Origin: Bacteroidota bacterium
Lineage (GTDB): Bacteria; Bacteroidota; Ignavibacteria; Ignavibacteriales; Ignavibacteriaceae
NCBI GenBank assembly: GCA_021831685.1
Contig: JAKBMG010000159.1
Location: forward strand, 1 to 61,659
Length of the DNA stretch: 61,659 nt
Reading direction: 5' to 3'
Shown: in pieces, positions 35,400-45,368 of the stretch
How positions within the stretch are numbered: position 1 is the first letter of the stretch
Layout: each line of letters begins with the position of its first letter
Translations under genes and position numbers: made by a program
The notes under the pieces: generated by a model
Told to the model about the DNA's origin: nothing
The model's input: only the letters and a program-made list of their open reading frames with translations
Database searches by the model: none

Positions 35400-37468
35400 A
35401 TGACTGAGGCAACTAATTCCTGTATCAATATCAATAAACTGCGAGGCTCTCTAAAGAATTTCTCTATATTTTCTTTACTCTTACTATTAATAACAAATAA
35501 TCTGAATGCTGAACACTTGACGGTAAAGAAAGGCGTTCTAGATTTAAGGACTTGGAACTTTTCGACTGAAGGCATATTAATCTTAATGGTAAATGGGAAT
35601 TCTACCCGTTCAAATATTATACTCCCGGACAATTTTCTTCAGATAAAGTCACTGGTCCGGTTTATGTCTCTGTCCCGGGTGACTGGACTAACTATCATGT
35701 AAATAATAAAAGCATGCCTGCCTTTGGATATGCTACATACAGATTAAAAATTATTCTTGATACCACCTTTATTAAAAATAAGCAAATTTTTGCCTTAAAT
35801 ATCCCCGCAGTGTTTTCAGCTTATAAACTTTGGATAGATACTGTATTAACTATGCAGTGTGGTATAATGGGTCAGAGTGCAAAAGAACATAAAGCTAAAA
35901 TATCTCCTATCATAATTCCGATTGTACTTTCTAAAGATACTGTGGACATCACTATTCAAGTTGCGGATTATTTTTCCCACAAGTTTGCCGGTATAAGAGC
36001 TCCTATCAATTTTGGCTTATATAATTCTGTTTTGAACGAATCCAGGCTTAAAGAATATTTTTATCTAGGCTCATCAATTTTTTGCATGACACTTGGACTG
36101 TTTTTTTTCTTCTTAGCCCTTCTGAAACAGGAAATAAAAATTAATTTACTATTTGCAATAAGCAGTCTTATTATGGGAGTTAGGTATTTATTCGATAAAG
36201 AGGATATTATCCTTTTATTCTTTCCTCATATGAGTACTGCTCTTATGTATAAGATACTTTTTTTATGTATGAATTTTTTCCCGTTCCTATTGTGAACGGC
36301 TTTTTGCTTTTTTCCTCAAGAAATTAGCAAAAGAGTAGTCCAATTAACAGGTGCACTGTTTCTTATTTATACTATAGTAGTGATTATACTGCCTTTCCAT
36401 TCATATGATTTTCTATTAAAAATCTACTTCGTTTTTGCAATTGTAATCATGCTTTACGTAATAATAACCTCCGGCATTGCATACAGTAGAAAAAGAACCT
36501 CAGCCGGAATATTTTTTTATGGGATGCTATTAGCGCCGGCTATATTTTACTTCAATATGTTTACTTCAGAATTCTATGCCCCTGTTGGTGCAATATTATT
36601 ACTGATATTTCAAGCTGCAGCAATAACCTCACGATTCGTCCGCTCGCATAAACGCGTTCTTCAGCTCTCCAGCGACCTTCAGGTTATGAATGAAAAACTT
36701 GAAATCCTGGTGGATGATAGAACTAAAGAATTAAACATCGCAAATAAATCATTAGAAAAATTAAACTTTGCAAAAGATAAATTTATATCGATACTTTCTC
36801 ACGATCTTCGCAATCCCCTTAGCGGCTTGCTAGGACTTTCACGAAGACTAATTATAAATGCTGAAAAAAATAATTCCGATAAAATAATTGATTATAGCAA
36901 AATGATAAACGAATCGGCTGCGGTCTGTTATACCCTTGCCGAAAACCTTCTAGACTGGTCGCTCATTCAGTCCGAGTTAAACGGAGTAACTCCCGTAAAA
37001 ATATATCTGACAAAAGTTGTTGATGAAGTGTTTGAATTACTTAGGAATGAAGCTGCTTTAAAACAAATTGAATTAACCAATAAAATAAACGATGATTGCC
37101 AAATTATCTCGGATATCCAGATGACCAAAAGCGTTGTTCGTAATCTTGTAACCAACGCGATTAAATTTTCTCATCATAACAGCTGCGTGGAAATATCAGC
37201 AAGACGGTACGGTTCTTTTTGGCATATTGATGTAACAGATACCGGAATTGGTATGGGAAAAGAAGAATTAAACAATCTATTTCGAATAGATAGGAAAGTT
37301 TATAACCTCGGAACTGATGATGAGCCGGGCTCAGGTTTCGGATTGGTTTTAACAAAAGAATTTGTTGAAAGCAACGGCGGCACTATCTCGGCAATAAGCG
37401 AAAAAGGAAAAGGAACCGTATTTACATTTACACTTCCTGTTTTCGAAACTGTTTCTTCAATTAATTGA
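35400..37468 (+). pseudogene. 7TM-DISM sensor histidine kinase, disrupted
   Basis: The reading begins with a secreted N-terminus (FSIFSLLLLLITNNLNAEHLTV). It shifts frame near 35570-35580 into a DISM extracellular domain (NLNGKWEFYPFKYYTPGQF...VPGDWTNY...GYATYRLKI). The same frame then continues through several membrane helices but meets an in-frame TGA at 36293-36295 (FFPFLL-stop-TAFCFFPQEIS). After the stop come the remaining helices, a coiled coil, the H-box LSHDLRNPLSG and an ATPase domain (NAIKFS, DTGIGM, GSGFGL). One frameshift plus one nonsense codon make it non-functional as sequenced, though the kinase half could be restarted from an internal codon. Its response regulator follows 10 bp later. 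Confidence 0.75.
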
Positions 37469-37478
37469 AAAAAATATT

Positions 37479-38375
37479 ATGGGAAAAGAGCTTATACTGG
37501 TCGTTGATGACGAAAAAGCAGCGCTTGAAGTAGCATCATGCATACTCGAAGATGCTGGTTATGGCGTTATTAAATCGCTGAGACCATTAGATGGAATTAA
37601 GAAAGCTATTGAACAAAAACCTGATCTCGTTCTTTTAGACTGGTATATGCCGCAAATGGACGGGCTGCAGACTTTGCAAAAATTAAAAGCCGATAAGATT
37701 ACAAAAGAGATACCGGTTATAATGGCAACAGGCATAAAAACAGATAGTGAAGATCTTAAGCAGGCGCTTGATTCAGGCGCTGTAGACTTTATACGTAAAC
37801 CCATAGATGAAATAGAACTGCTTGCACGGGTTAAGGCTGCCTTGAGTTTAGTAAATTATTACAATGAAAACCGGCAGCATCTTAAAACTATTCATAAGCA
37901 GGAAAAAAAGATTATAAATCAAAAAGCCGAAGAATATAAAAAGGAATTGGAATTCAAAAAGCAGGAACTAATTAATAATGCACTGCAGCTTCTGCAGATT
38001 ATGGAAAATACTTCCGGAATGGTAAGTGAGCTGAAAAAAATTAATCTTGAAATCAGCGACGATAATTCTGCCAAGCTGAAACATTTTATAGCAAAATACC
38101 AAAACAAATCCTTTGAAGAAAAATGGTATGAATACGAAAAGCGATTTGAAGAAGTACACTCCGATTATTATCAGAAGCTTTTAAGAGATTTTCCCAGTCT
38201 TTCAGCTAATGAACGAAAGCTATGTGTTTATTTCAAAATGGATATGGAGAATAAAGATATAGCTGCATTAACATTTTCAAGTTATGATGCTGTGCGTAAA
38301 GCCCGTGTAAGGCTTAAACATAAATTGAATCTTTCTTCAGAAGACAACCTTGTAGAATTTCTTAACCGGTATTGA
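37479..38375 (+). CDS. response regulator with coiled coil and LuxR-like C-terminal HTH
   Basis: The 298-residue protein has a receiver domain with phosphoacceptor Asp54 (LVLLDWYMP) and Lys in IRKPI, then a coiled coil (about 125-185, KQEKKIINQKAEEYKKELEFKKQEL). The C-terminal helix-turn-helix (LSANERKLCVYFKMDMENKDIAALTFSSYDAVRKARVRLKHKL) is of the kind found in Bacteroidetes regulators. It starts 10 bp after the broken kinase and is its likely partner. The ORF is intact although the kinase is not. Confidence 0.8.
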   Translation: MGKELILVVDDEKAALEVASCILEDAGYGVIKSLRPLDGIKKAIEQKPDLVLLDWYMPQMDGLQTLQKLKADKITKEIPVIMATGIKTDSEDLKQALDSGAVDFIRKPIDEIELLARVKAALSLVNYYNENRQHLKTIHKQEKKIINQKAEEYKKELEFKKQELINNALQLLQIMENTSGMVSELKKINLEISDDNSAKLKHFIAKYQNKSFEEKWYEYEKRFEEVHSDYYQKLLRDFPSLSANERKLCVYFKMDMENKDIAALTFSSYDAVRKARVRLKHKLNLSSEDNLVEFLNRY

Positions 38376-38611
38376 TCCGCCGGTAATCATTAAATTGAAT
38401 TTGCCCTTCTCATCTTTATTTAAAAACAAACTAATGACCATGGATGACTACTGAATGAATATTTAATAACCGCACAGCTAACTTCCACAATCATTCTTTC
38501 TCTTCATCCGTTTTACATCAATCATCATCTTTCATCCTTGTCTCAATTTGTCCCAATGATTATTAAACATCGCATGATATTTTTATCCTAGAAAAAAACG
38601 AATGATTAGAG

Positions 38612-38791
38612 ATGGGAAAATCAACAAATAAAAACCAGGTTAAAATTAAGGCTGCTTTAAAAAAGTTTATAAAAAAATTAAAGCAAACGGAAAACAAGAA
38701 TGAAGCAAAGAAATCCAAACATTCCGCTTCATCAAAAAATCCGGGTGTTAAATCAACAATTACTGAGATAAACAAAAAACAAGTAAAATGA
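38612..38791 (+). CDS. small lysine-rich protein
   Basis: The 59-residue protein MGKSTNKNQVKIKAALKK... is strongly basic (many Lys, few acidic residues) with no Cys or membrane segment. The stop lies 21 bases before the start of the next gene. Small Lys-rich proteins of this type are common in the phylum and may bind nucleic acid. Expression is not proven; the ribosome-binding site is weak. Confidence 0.45.
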   Translation: MGKSTNKNQVKIKAALKKFIKKLKQTENKNEAKKSKHSASSKNPGVKSTITEINKKQVK

Positions 38792-38811
38792 TTTTCTTCA
38801 AAGGAGTAAAC

Positions 38812-40651
38812 ATGAAAACATATTTATTACTGTTAACAATTTTGATGACTACAGTTTCTTTTGCGCAATGGGACAGACACCATGGAAAACTCGATCTGGT
38901 TCCGCATCAAATAAATAATCTTTCCACGAAAGGGACGGTGAGCAAAACGACATCCGTTGCTGCGGCACCTGGAAAGAAAACGCCCTCATCTCTGCCGACT
39001 TTTCTCGACAACTCCTTCGGGACAAACGGAAGCGTAAGGAATGCGATAAGCGGAGGCAACAGCACTACTGACAAAGCAAATTCTGTCGCAATCCAGTCCG
39101 ATGGTAAGATTGTTGCGGCTGGATATTCGTATGATGCCTCATGGCATGGTGCCTTTGCCATAGCGCGGTACAATACAGATGGAACGCCCGACAACTCCTT
39201 CGGGACAAACGGAAGCGTGAGGAATGCGATAAGCGGCGGCGGCGGCTTTGACGACCAAGCTTATTCTGTCGCCATTCAGTCCGACGGCAAGATAGTTGCT
39301 GCTGGATATTCGCGTGTTGCTACAGGGTCAGGGTATTATGCCTTTGCCGTAGCGCGGTACGATAGCAATGGAACGCTTGATAATACCTTTGGCACAAACG
39401 GAAGCGTAAGGAATTCGATCAGCGGGGGCAATGGACAATATGACGTAGCTAATTCTGTCGCTATACAATCCGATGGCAAGATAGTTGCCGCTGGAATTTC
39501 GTCTGATGCTTCAGGGAATTATGCCTTTGCCATAGCGCGGTACAATAGCGATGGAACACTTGATAGTACATTCGGCACAAACGGAAGCGTGAGGACTACG
39601 ATCAGCGGCGGCTTTAGTGATCAAGCAAATTCTGTCGCCATTCAGTCCGATGGCAAGATAGTTGCCGCTGGATATTCGCGTAATAGTTCAGGCTATGTTG
39701 CCTTTGCCTTAGCGCGGTGCAATACCAATGGAACGCTCGACAATACATTCGGCACAAACGGAAGCGTGAGAAATGCGATAAGCGGCGGCAGCAAGCATCA
39801 GCGATACATCCGCTACATTGAACGGCAGCATATATCCTTGGAATGTGAGCACGACAGTAAGATTCCTATATGGGACAACTTCGGGAGTTTATACCGACAG
39901 TGTAAGCGCATCTCCTTCGACTGTCGATGGAGACACGGTAACATCAGTTTCAGCCGCGCTGAGCGGGCTTACCGAAACAACTACATATTACTATCGTGTT
40001 TCCGGATCAAGCCTCTCTCCTTTGAACTATTTCGTAAGTGATGAGAAGAGCTTTGAGACGATATCCACTCCACCTCTGCCGGTTGAACTAACTACCTTTA
40101 CATCAAATAATCTCGGTGATAAGGTAGAATTGCAATGGCAAACAGCAACTGAAGTTAATAACTATGGATTTGATATTGAAAGAAGTCAGAAGACAGAAAT
40201 CAGTAGTCAGAATCTTCGTTGGGAAAAAATTGGATTTGTAAAAGGCAGCGGCAACAGCAACTCTCCGAAGAATTATTCTTATGTGGATGAGAGCCCATTA
40301 AGCGGAAATGTTCAGTACAGATTAAAACAAATAGATAACGATGGCGCTTTTAAGTATTCTTCTATCGTAACGGTAAATTCGTTGCCTACGCGATTTTCAT
40401 TAGAGCAGAATTATCCGAATCCGTTTAACCCGAGTACAACAATAAAATTTGGATTGCCATCCGATACGAAAGTAACATTGGAAGTATATAATACTATAGG
40501 TCAAAAAGTAGCAACTTTAGTAAACGAAGAAATGACTGCCGGATATCATCAGGTAGAGTTTAATGCAAGCAATCTTGCAAGCGGAATTTATTTTTTTAGG
40601 ATGCAGACAAATGGGTTTGTATCGATAAAGAAGTTATTGCTTCTTAAATAA
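38812..40651 (+). pseudogene. secreted delta-60 repeat protein with T9SS sorting domain, frameshifted
   Basis: An AAGGAG site precedes the ATG and a signal peptide (MKTYLLLLTILMTTVSFAQ). Five near-identical delta-60 repeats follow (VAIQSDGKIVAAGYS...FAIARYNTDGT..NSFGTNGSVRNAISGG). Near 39790-39800 the frame breaks. The following frame carries a fibronectin-like part (ATLNGSIYPWNVSTTVRFLYGTTS), then a further domain (PVELTTFTSNNLGDKVELQWQTATEVNNYGFDIERS) and the type IX sorting domain ending LLLLK. A single shift separates the two halves. It could be a collapsed-repeat assembly error as well as a mutation, because the repeats are so alike. It would be exported across the outer membrane. Confidence 0.75.
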
Positions 40652-40660
40652 TTTCCAAAG

Positions 40661-40691
40661 CCTTGAAGGTTGCAGGCTCAGACCTTCAAGG
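40661..40691. terminator. hairpin between the T9SS gene and the sugar transferase
   Basis: Arms ccttgaaggt / accttcaagg (10 bp, perfect) with an 11-nt loop lie just after the T9SS-protein stop. No long T run follows, so it may be a weak terminator or a dispersed palindrome. Confidence 0.5.
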
Positions 40692-40728
40692 TTACTCTAT
40701 TATCTAAATGTTGCATACCATGGACTGA

Positions 40729-41431
40729 TGTGAAAAGATTCTTAGATGTATTAATATCTTCGTTAATAATAATAATTTGTATTCCGTTAATTGCAGTAAT
40801 ACTTTTAATAGTATATATAGTTACGGATGATTCACCTCTGCTGACACAAGAAAGAAAAATTCACTTGTCGAAGAGTGGTATAAAAATAATTAAGATAAGA
40901 ACGATTAAGAATTCAAAGTCATTTAATGAGTTGAAAAAGAAATCAGTTAAGGTATTTAATAAGGAGGAATACGAAGATTATGTACCATCATTTTGCCGGT
41001 ACTTGAGGAAAACAGGAATAGATGAATTGCCTCAGATAATAAATGTGTTAAGAGGGGAAATGTCGTTAGTTGGTCCTCGTCCGCTTAACGTTCAAGATTT
41101 ACAAATAATGAAAAGGAACCAGCCGCAGCATTATGAACGAAGAAATAGAGTCTGTTCTAAACCAGGTATAACCGGTTACTGGCAGGTATATGGCAAAAGA
41201 GATTTAGGCGAGGAAAACTTATTGGCGGAAGATGAATACTATGAGCAAAATAAATCGTTATCTCTTGACCTAAAAATAATGATTAAGACATTTTTAGTAA
41301 TAATTACGGCAAGACACTCAGATTCGATTGTAAGAAGTATAACAAAAGCGAATAAAGGAAATGCCAGGGTAGCCAAACTGATTGTTTTCGATGGTAATAA
41401 ATCCTCCTTGGATAGTTATAGGTTATTTTGA
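40729..41431 (+). CDS. bacterial sugar transferase (undecaprenyl-phosphate glycosyl-1-phosphate transferase)
   Basis: The protein is about 234 residues from GTG at 40729 (VKRFLDVLISS). An earlier in-frame TTG at 40670 would sit inside the hairpin and is rejected. One membrane segment (IIIICIPLIAVILLIVYIV) is followed by the family core FRKTGIDELPQIINVLRGEMSLVGPRP-like block (LRKTGIDELPQIINVLRGEM, SLVGPRPL) and RVCSKPGITGYWQVYGKRD. It loads the first sugar phosphate onto undecaprenyl phosphate for surface polysaccharide or O-antigen. No other polysaccharide genes are adjacent. Confidence 0.85.
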
Positions 41432-41443
41432 AATAAAGTAAGG

Positions 41444-41518
41444 CTACGAGGTACATATGCCGTCAACAAAATAAACTACCTGGTAATAAGGCGAGTTGTT
41501 ATCTTTAGTAAGGAACAT
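41444..41518 (-). pseudogene. possible integrase N-terminal remnant
   Basis: The reading MFLTKDNNSPYYQVVYFVDGI resembles the N-terminus of the integrase at 34960 (MFISKSKKSPFLQLTYEVNGK). The leader gaggaggtttatt-ca-ATGTTC is almost the same as that gene's leader aggaggtttat-ct-ATGTTC. The frame stops after 24 residues. It looks like a leftover of a related integrase. Confidence 0.4.
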
Positions 41519-41677
41519 TGAATAAACCTCCTCTGAATTGTACCTAAAATGTCCGAGTGGTATAAGAAGATGGTAATTTGGTAATACCTTGTAATGAAAA
41601 AAGTTGCAAGGTATTGCTATTTTAAACAATATCCTCTAAATCAAGTTAAAATCTACTATATGATTTTGAGCAAAATA

Positions 41678-42000
41678 TTATTCCATTCCCAATGATATAA
41701 ACCCTATAACTATTGTTAAATATAGACATACAAATGAGAATACTAAGCGGGAAGGGAATACGATTTCATGGTATACACCGCTGAATGCGTATTCCTTTCC
41801 TGCAGAATCCTTCTGTATAAAACGCCAAACGCCGCCCACTTTCAATTCCATACTTTCTACAACAGTAGTAAGATTTTCCGGTCCCCACCACTCAGGAATG
41901 TGATTTGGATTTGTATAAGCCTTGAACACCAACTCACGATGAGCATCAAAGCTTCGCTCGATGACTATCTGTCTTTCTGCCGGCTTAACAATATTTTTAT
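41678..42000 (-). pseudogene. AHSA1/SRPBCC-domain protein remnant
   Basis: The frame reads RQIVIERSFDAHRELVFKAYTNPNHIPEWWGPENLTTVVESMELKVGGVWRFI and YEHEI-like text up to FPSRLVFSF, the first two thirds of an AHSA1 (Hsp90 ATPase activator-like) domain. It then runs into unrelated residues and a stop. No start codon is found at the 5' end. Both ends are lost, so it is a fragment. Confidence 0.65.
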
Positions 42001-42179
42001 TTGAAAATCCGGAATTGGTAGTACTTAGTGATCAAAATCGAACATTTGAATTACTTTTTATTACTTATGGGTTTTTCAATATATGAGTTTTAAGAGGCGG
42101 GGTAGTTCATTTTGCTTGTCATTATAAAGCTACACTTATTTAGACAGTTGCTTTATTAAGCGCTTGTAGCTCTAAAGAA

Positions 42180-43715
42180 TTATTTTTTCGCAATTGTATA
42201 AATTTCGCCGTCTTTCAACTGAGCTACCTTTACCATTTTACTACTTTTCTTCAACTCATCAATGGTAAATAAAAAATTGCGGTTGATATTATTGAACCAA
42301 ACGAGATATGCTGTGTTATTCCCCTGCCAGATACTTCTTAAATCCGGATTTGTTTTTATAAGTTCTGGAGAATTATACATTGTTTTAGGAGGACTCCACT
42401 TCGCTTCTTTGTTTGCTAAAATGTAAACGGCTTCTGGAACATTGCTGTAAAATGAATATCCTGCTTCAAATTGTTTGTGGTTATTAAGATATTTAATTAC
42501 TGTGTTGTCCCTCCATGATTTGCTGCTGTATTCCCATCCGGCTTGCCCGATATAATCTTCAATATTATAGATTGTTCTTGTAATAGGGTATTTCATCCAA
42601 GCAATTATTCCGATCAAAAACAAAATAGGTATAAACCTTTGATGGAAATGCTTTGATATCCATTCTAAAATATTATCCAGAATTAAGAACATTATAAAAA
42701 TCGAAGGCACAAAAATAGGGGATAGTAATCTATTGGCGATTTTGTCATATGCGGTGGTTGTTGACGAGATAACTATAATCCCCGAATAAAATAATATAAA
42801 GATTAATGCAGGGCCTATTTGTTTTAATCTTACTTCGTCTCTCTTCCATTTATTCGATAAAACAATTACGGCAAAAATTCCGGCAGAAATAATTAGCATT
42901 AAAAAAAATAATTGCTGCTCATTTATTTGCATTGGCAAATACCATTTTAACATCACATTGAATAAGAATAATAGATTCTCGGATAAAGTATAGGATGAAT
43001 CAGCACGCTGCCCAACGAAGGTGCCCGATAATAAATAGTTTCTTAAAATCCATAAACCTGTCGGCAAAATTGTAATAAGTAAAAAGATAATTAAATGCTG
43101 AAACAGCTCTTTGAATGTTTTTCTCTTCCAAATAAAGATGCTAATTGATCCTGTTAAAATGATTATTACGCCTACATATCGGGTTAGACAAGCCAATGCT
43201 GCTGCTGTTGAAAAAAAAAGTAGGGAAGTAATTGTTCCCTTTATCCTATAGTTATCAAAGTAATTCAGATATAAGAGTACAAACAAAATGAAAAGAGGTT
43301 CGGATAATGCAATTAAAGAAATTTGAATTATTACAAAGGATACCATAATCGATAGGGTCCCTATTATAATTAAGGGCAAGGACTTCAAATGATTTAATAA
43401 AAATAAACCAGAGTAATAAACGATTAAACCAAAAAGAATTGCATTTAAATAGCCGGCTGATATCAGAGGGTCTATGGAAAATATTTTTATTATTGCCGCT
43501 AATAATAATGGATATAGTGGGGGCTGAAGGACAAAATAGTAACCATCATAACCGACAAAACCGGTACCGTCAGCTATATGCCTTGCTACTGATATGTAAT
43601 ATACAGAGTCAGGAGACACCCCTACGCCGTAAAGGCTTAGTAAAATAATGATAAAACATGCCCCAATAAGTCCGATAATTGCGAGAAGTGTTTTATGTTT
43701 AAATTTTATATCCAA
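42180..43715 (-). CDS. membrane glycosyltransferase, PMT/ArnT-like (GT-C fold)
   Basis: The 511-residue protein has about 11 hydrophobic segments spread over its length. The first periplasmic loop has GVSPDSVYYISVARHIADGTGFVGYDG, with the Asp expected of polyprenyl-phosphate-dependent GT-C transferases. The family transfers sugars from undecaprenyl-phosphate donors to lipids, proteins or polysaccharides on the periplasmic side. A soluble C-terminal part follows the last helix. The substrate cannot be read from the sequence. Confidence 0.7.
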   Translation of the reverse strand: MDIKFKHKTLLAIIGLIGACFIIILLSLYGVGVSPDSVYYISVARHIADGTGFVGYDGYYFVLQPPLYPLLLAAIIKIFSIDPLISAGYLNAILFGLIVYYSGLFLLNHLKSLPLIIIGTLSIMVSFVIIQISLIALSEPLFILFVLLYLNYFDNYRIKGTITSLLFFSTAAALACLTRYVGVIIILTGSISIFIWKRKTFKELFQHLIIFLLITILPTGLWILRNYLLSGTFVGQRADSSYTLSENLLFLFNVMLKWYLPMQINEQQLFFLMLIISAGIFAVIVLSNKWKRDEVRLKQIGPALIFILFYSGIIVISSTTTAYDKIANRLLSPIFVPSIFIMFLILDNILEWISKHFHQRFIPILFLIGIIAWMKYPITRTIYNIEDYIGQAGWEYSSKSWRDNTVIKYLNNHKQFEAGYSFYSNVPEAVYILANKEAKWSPPKTMYNSPELIKTNPDLRSIWQGNNTAYLVWFNNINRNFLFTIDELKKSSKMVKVAQLKDGEIYTIAKK

Positions 43716-43867
43716 AATAATAAATTTAAGTAGGGTAAAGTTTTATCATAATCTAAGTTATTTTGTTTAATTCTATCTCCCTGCTTAAAATTGCATAGAC
43801 AATCTCAAGTACAATATTTTGATGTGCAGAGAATTAAAACCAGACGCGCATAGTTCTAAGAAGAATA

Positions 43868-43993
43868 TTACTTTTCGAGCAGACTGTGGCTCTTCTTCTC
43901 ATTTTTCTTCTCTCTTTTAGCTTCCTTTTTTTCCTTCATTGTTTTAGCCGGTTTTTTTTTGGAATTTTTTTTGCTGTCCTGACCTTTACTCAT
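43868..43993 (-). CDS. small lysine-rich protein
   Basis: The 41-residue protein MSKGQDSKKNSKKKPAKTMK... is about 40 percent Lys. GAGGAAATAAA precedes the ATG as ribosome-binding site. Very similar Lys-rich peptides with an MSKGQ start are recurrent in this group of bacteria, so a real gene is plausible. It would probably bind nucleic acid or ribosomes, though nothing direct shows this. Confidence 0.55.
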   Translation of the reverse strand: MSKGQDSKKNSKKKPAKTMKEKKEAKREKKNEKKSHSLLEK

Positions 43994-44036
43994 TTTATTT
44001 CCTCTTATAGGTTATTTGATTGAAATTATTATTCTG

Positions 44037-44642
44037 TTAAAAAATCACAGCAAGATCTAGTGTTAAGGCATTTATGCTTGATTCTCCGCTGCTCTTCCCG
44101 ATTAGGTTAAATATATTATACTTTAGACTTGCATCCAGATCGACTATAGGAAGAACTGTAACTACCGCACCTACACCTATCGCACCGCCGTATCTTGTCA
44201 TGCCTCCTTGTGATAAACTGAAGCTGGAAAAATCTGCTTTCAAGTCACCGAAACTGTTTATTGCTGCTTCGATAGAAACATAGGGTTTAATTAAAGGCAA
44301 AGGTAAAATATTAAGTTCTGCTTCAACACCCGCAGACCAAATATTTTGTGAAGTATTTACAGTGAAATTGTCAACATTTCCGCTCCCTCTAAGCATGTGG
44401 TAATTAACAAAAACAATCGGCGTCAGTGGAAGAAGAGGGACGTCAATTCTTGCTTGCACTCCGAAATTAAAATTAGATCCAAAACCTAGACCATTAATTC
44501 CGACGCTGTTTGTGTATCCTGCCGGAGCTGTCATACTGGTTAATCCAGCACTTACTCCCAATCTAAGCATTTGAGCGTGCGATGTATTTGTAAATAATAG
44601 AATTAGAGCTCCACAAAAGAGCAAGGGAATAATTTTTTTCAT
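44037..44642 (-). CDS. outer-membrane beta-barrel protein
   Basis: The 201-residue protein has a signal peptide (MKKIIPLLFCGALILLFTNTSHAQ). Alternating hydrophobic/polar strands rich in Gly and aromatic residues follow, ending in a C-terminal strand (NALTLDLAVIF) with terminal Phe, as needed for outer-membrane barrel assembly. Size fits an 8-10-strand barrel. Function unknown. It follows the small Lys-rich protein gene in genome order but is upstream of it in transcription, with 43 bp between. Confidence 0.7.
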   Translation of the reverse strand: MKKIIPLLFCGALILLFTNTSHAQMLRLGVSAGLTSMTAPAGYTNSVGINGLGFGSNFNFGVQARIDVPLLPLTPIVFVNYHMLRGSGNVDNFTVNTSQNIWSAGVEAELNILPLPLIKPYVSIEAAINSFGDLKADFSSFSLSQGGMTRYGGAIGVGAVVTVLPIVDLDASLKYNIFNLIGKSSGESSINALTLDLAVIF

Positions 44643-44818
44643 AACAACTCCATATTTATGTTTTTTTATCAGTTTACTTTAATATACAATATGAAAAATT
44701 ATAATACAAAAGGGGTGTTATTATATTTGTTATAGGAAAATCGTTTACAAAGGATCGTTTGTTTACATCCAAAAAAATATAGAAATGATTGGAGTTTATT
44801 TTTCATTTATGAATCGCT

Positions 44819-45100
44819 TCAATTTTTTTTAGCAAGATTGAAATCATCTTGAGTAACACCGCCCGCACTTTCAGTTGAAATAGTAATTTTCACCTTATTC
44901 CATGAATGCAAGAATATATCCGGGTGATGATCTATTCTTTCTGCTTCAGCACCAATTTTATTTACAAAGGGAAGTGCGCTCTTAAAATCTTTCAATGAAA
45001 ATTCTTTTCCGATATCATTACCGTTAAAAATCCATCCTGCAATTTCTTTTAGTTTATTTGTTATCTCTTTATGTGATAAGACTTCCACATTGAACTCCAT
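44819..45100 (-). CDS. phhB: 4a-hydroxytetrahydrobiopterin dehydratase (PCD)
   Basis: The 93-residue protein has the pterin-4a-carbinolamine dehydratase fold pattern: LKEIAGWIFNG, FKSALPFVNKIGAEAERIDHHPDIFLHSWNKVKITISTESAGGVTQDDFNLA. The catalytic Er.dHHPd block is intact. It recycles the carbinolamine pterin formed by aromatic amino-acid hydroxylases or acts in molybdopterin-related roles. No partner hydroxylase is in the window. Confidence 0.9.
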   Translation of the reverse strand: MEFNVEVLSHKEITNKLKEIAGWIFNGNDIGKEFSLKDFKSALPFVNKIGAEAERIDHHPDIFLHSWNKVKITISTESAGGVTQDDFNLAKKN

Positions 45101-45368
45101 AAATAGTGTATAAAAAAATCGTTGCTTGTCCCGCAGTTTTTAAGCTTAATAATTTCAATCGCGAAAAGAGAAAGGCAATTACTACTGTCGCAAATATTTC
45201 GAAAAATCCTTCTACCCAAAGATGGACAACTCACCATCTCATTTACTTTTTTATTAGAAGGCAATTGTTTTTTTATGTCTGATTTGTTTATATTTCTTAT
45301 ATGTTTTGTGACGTAATATGATATATTATACTTTATAGGATTATTTATTATATTGATAATTTCCTGAA

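Noticed and set aside
38900-39790. Regular DNA repeats that could be mistaken for a CRISPR array
   Set aside because: The repeats are about 180-bp in-frame protein repeats (delta-60 domains), not short repeats with unique spacers. No cas genes are present.
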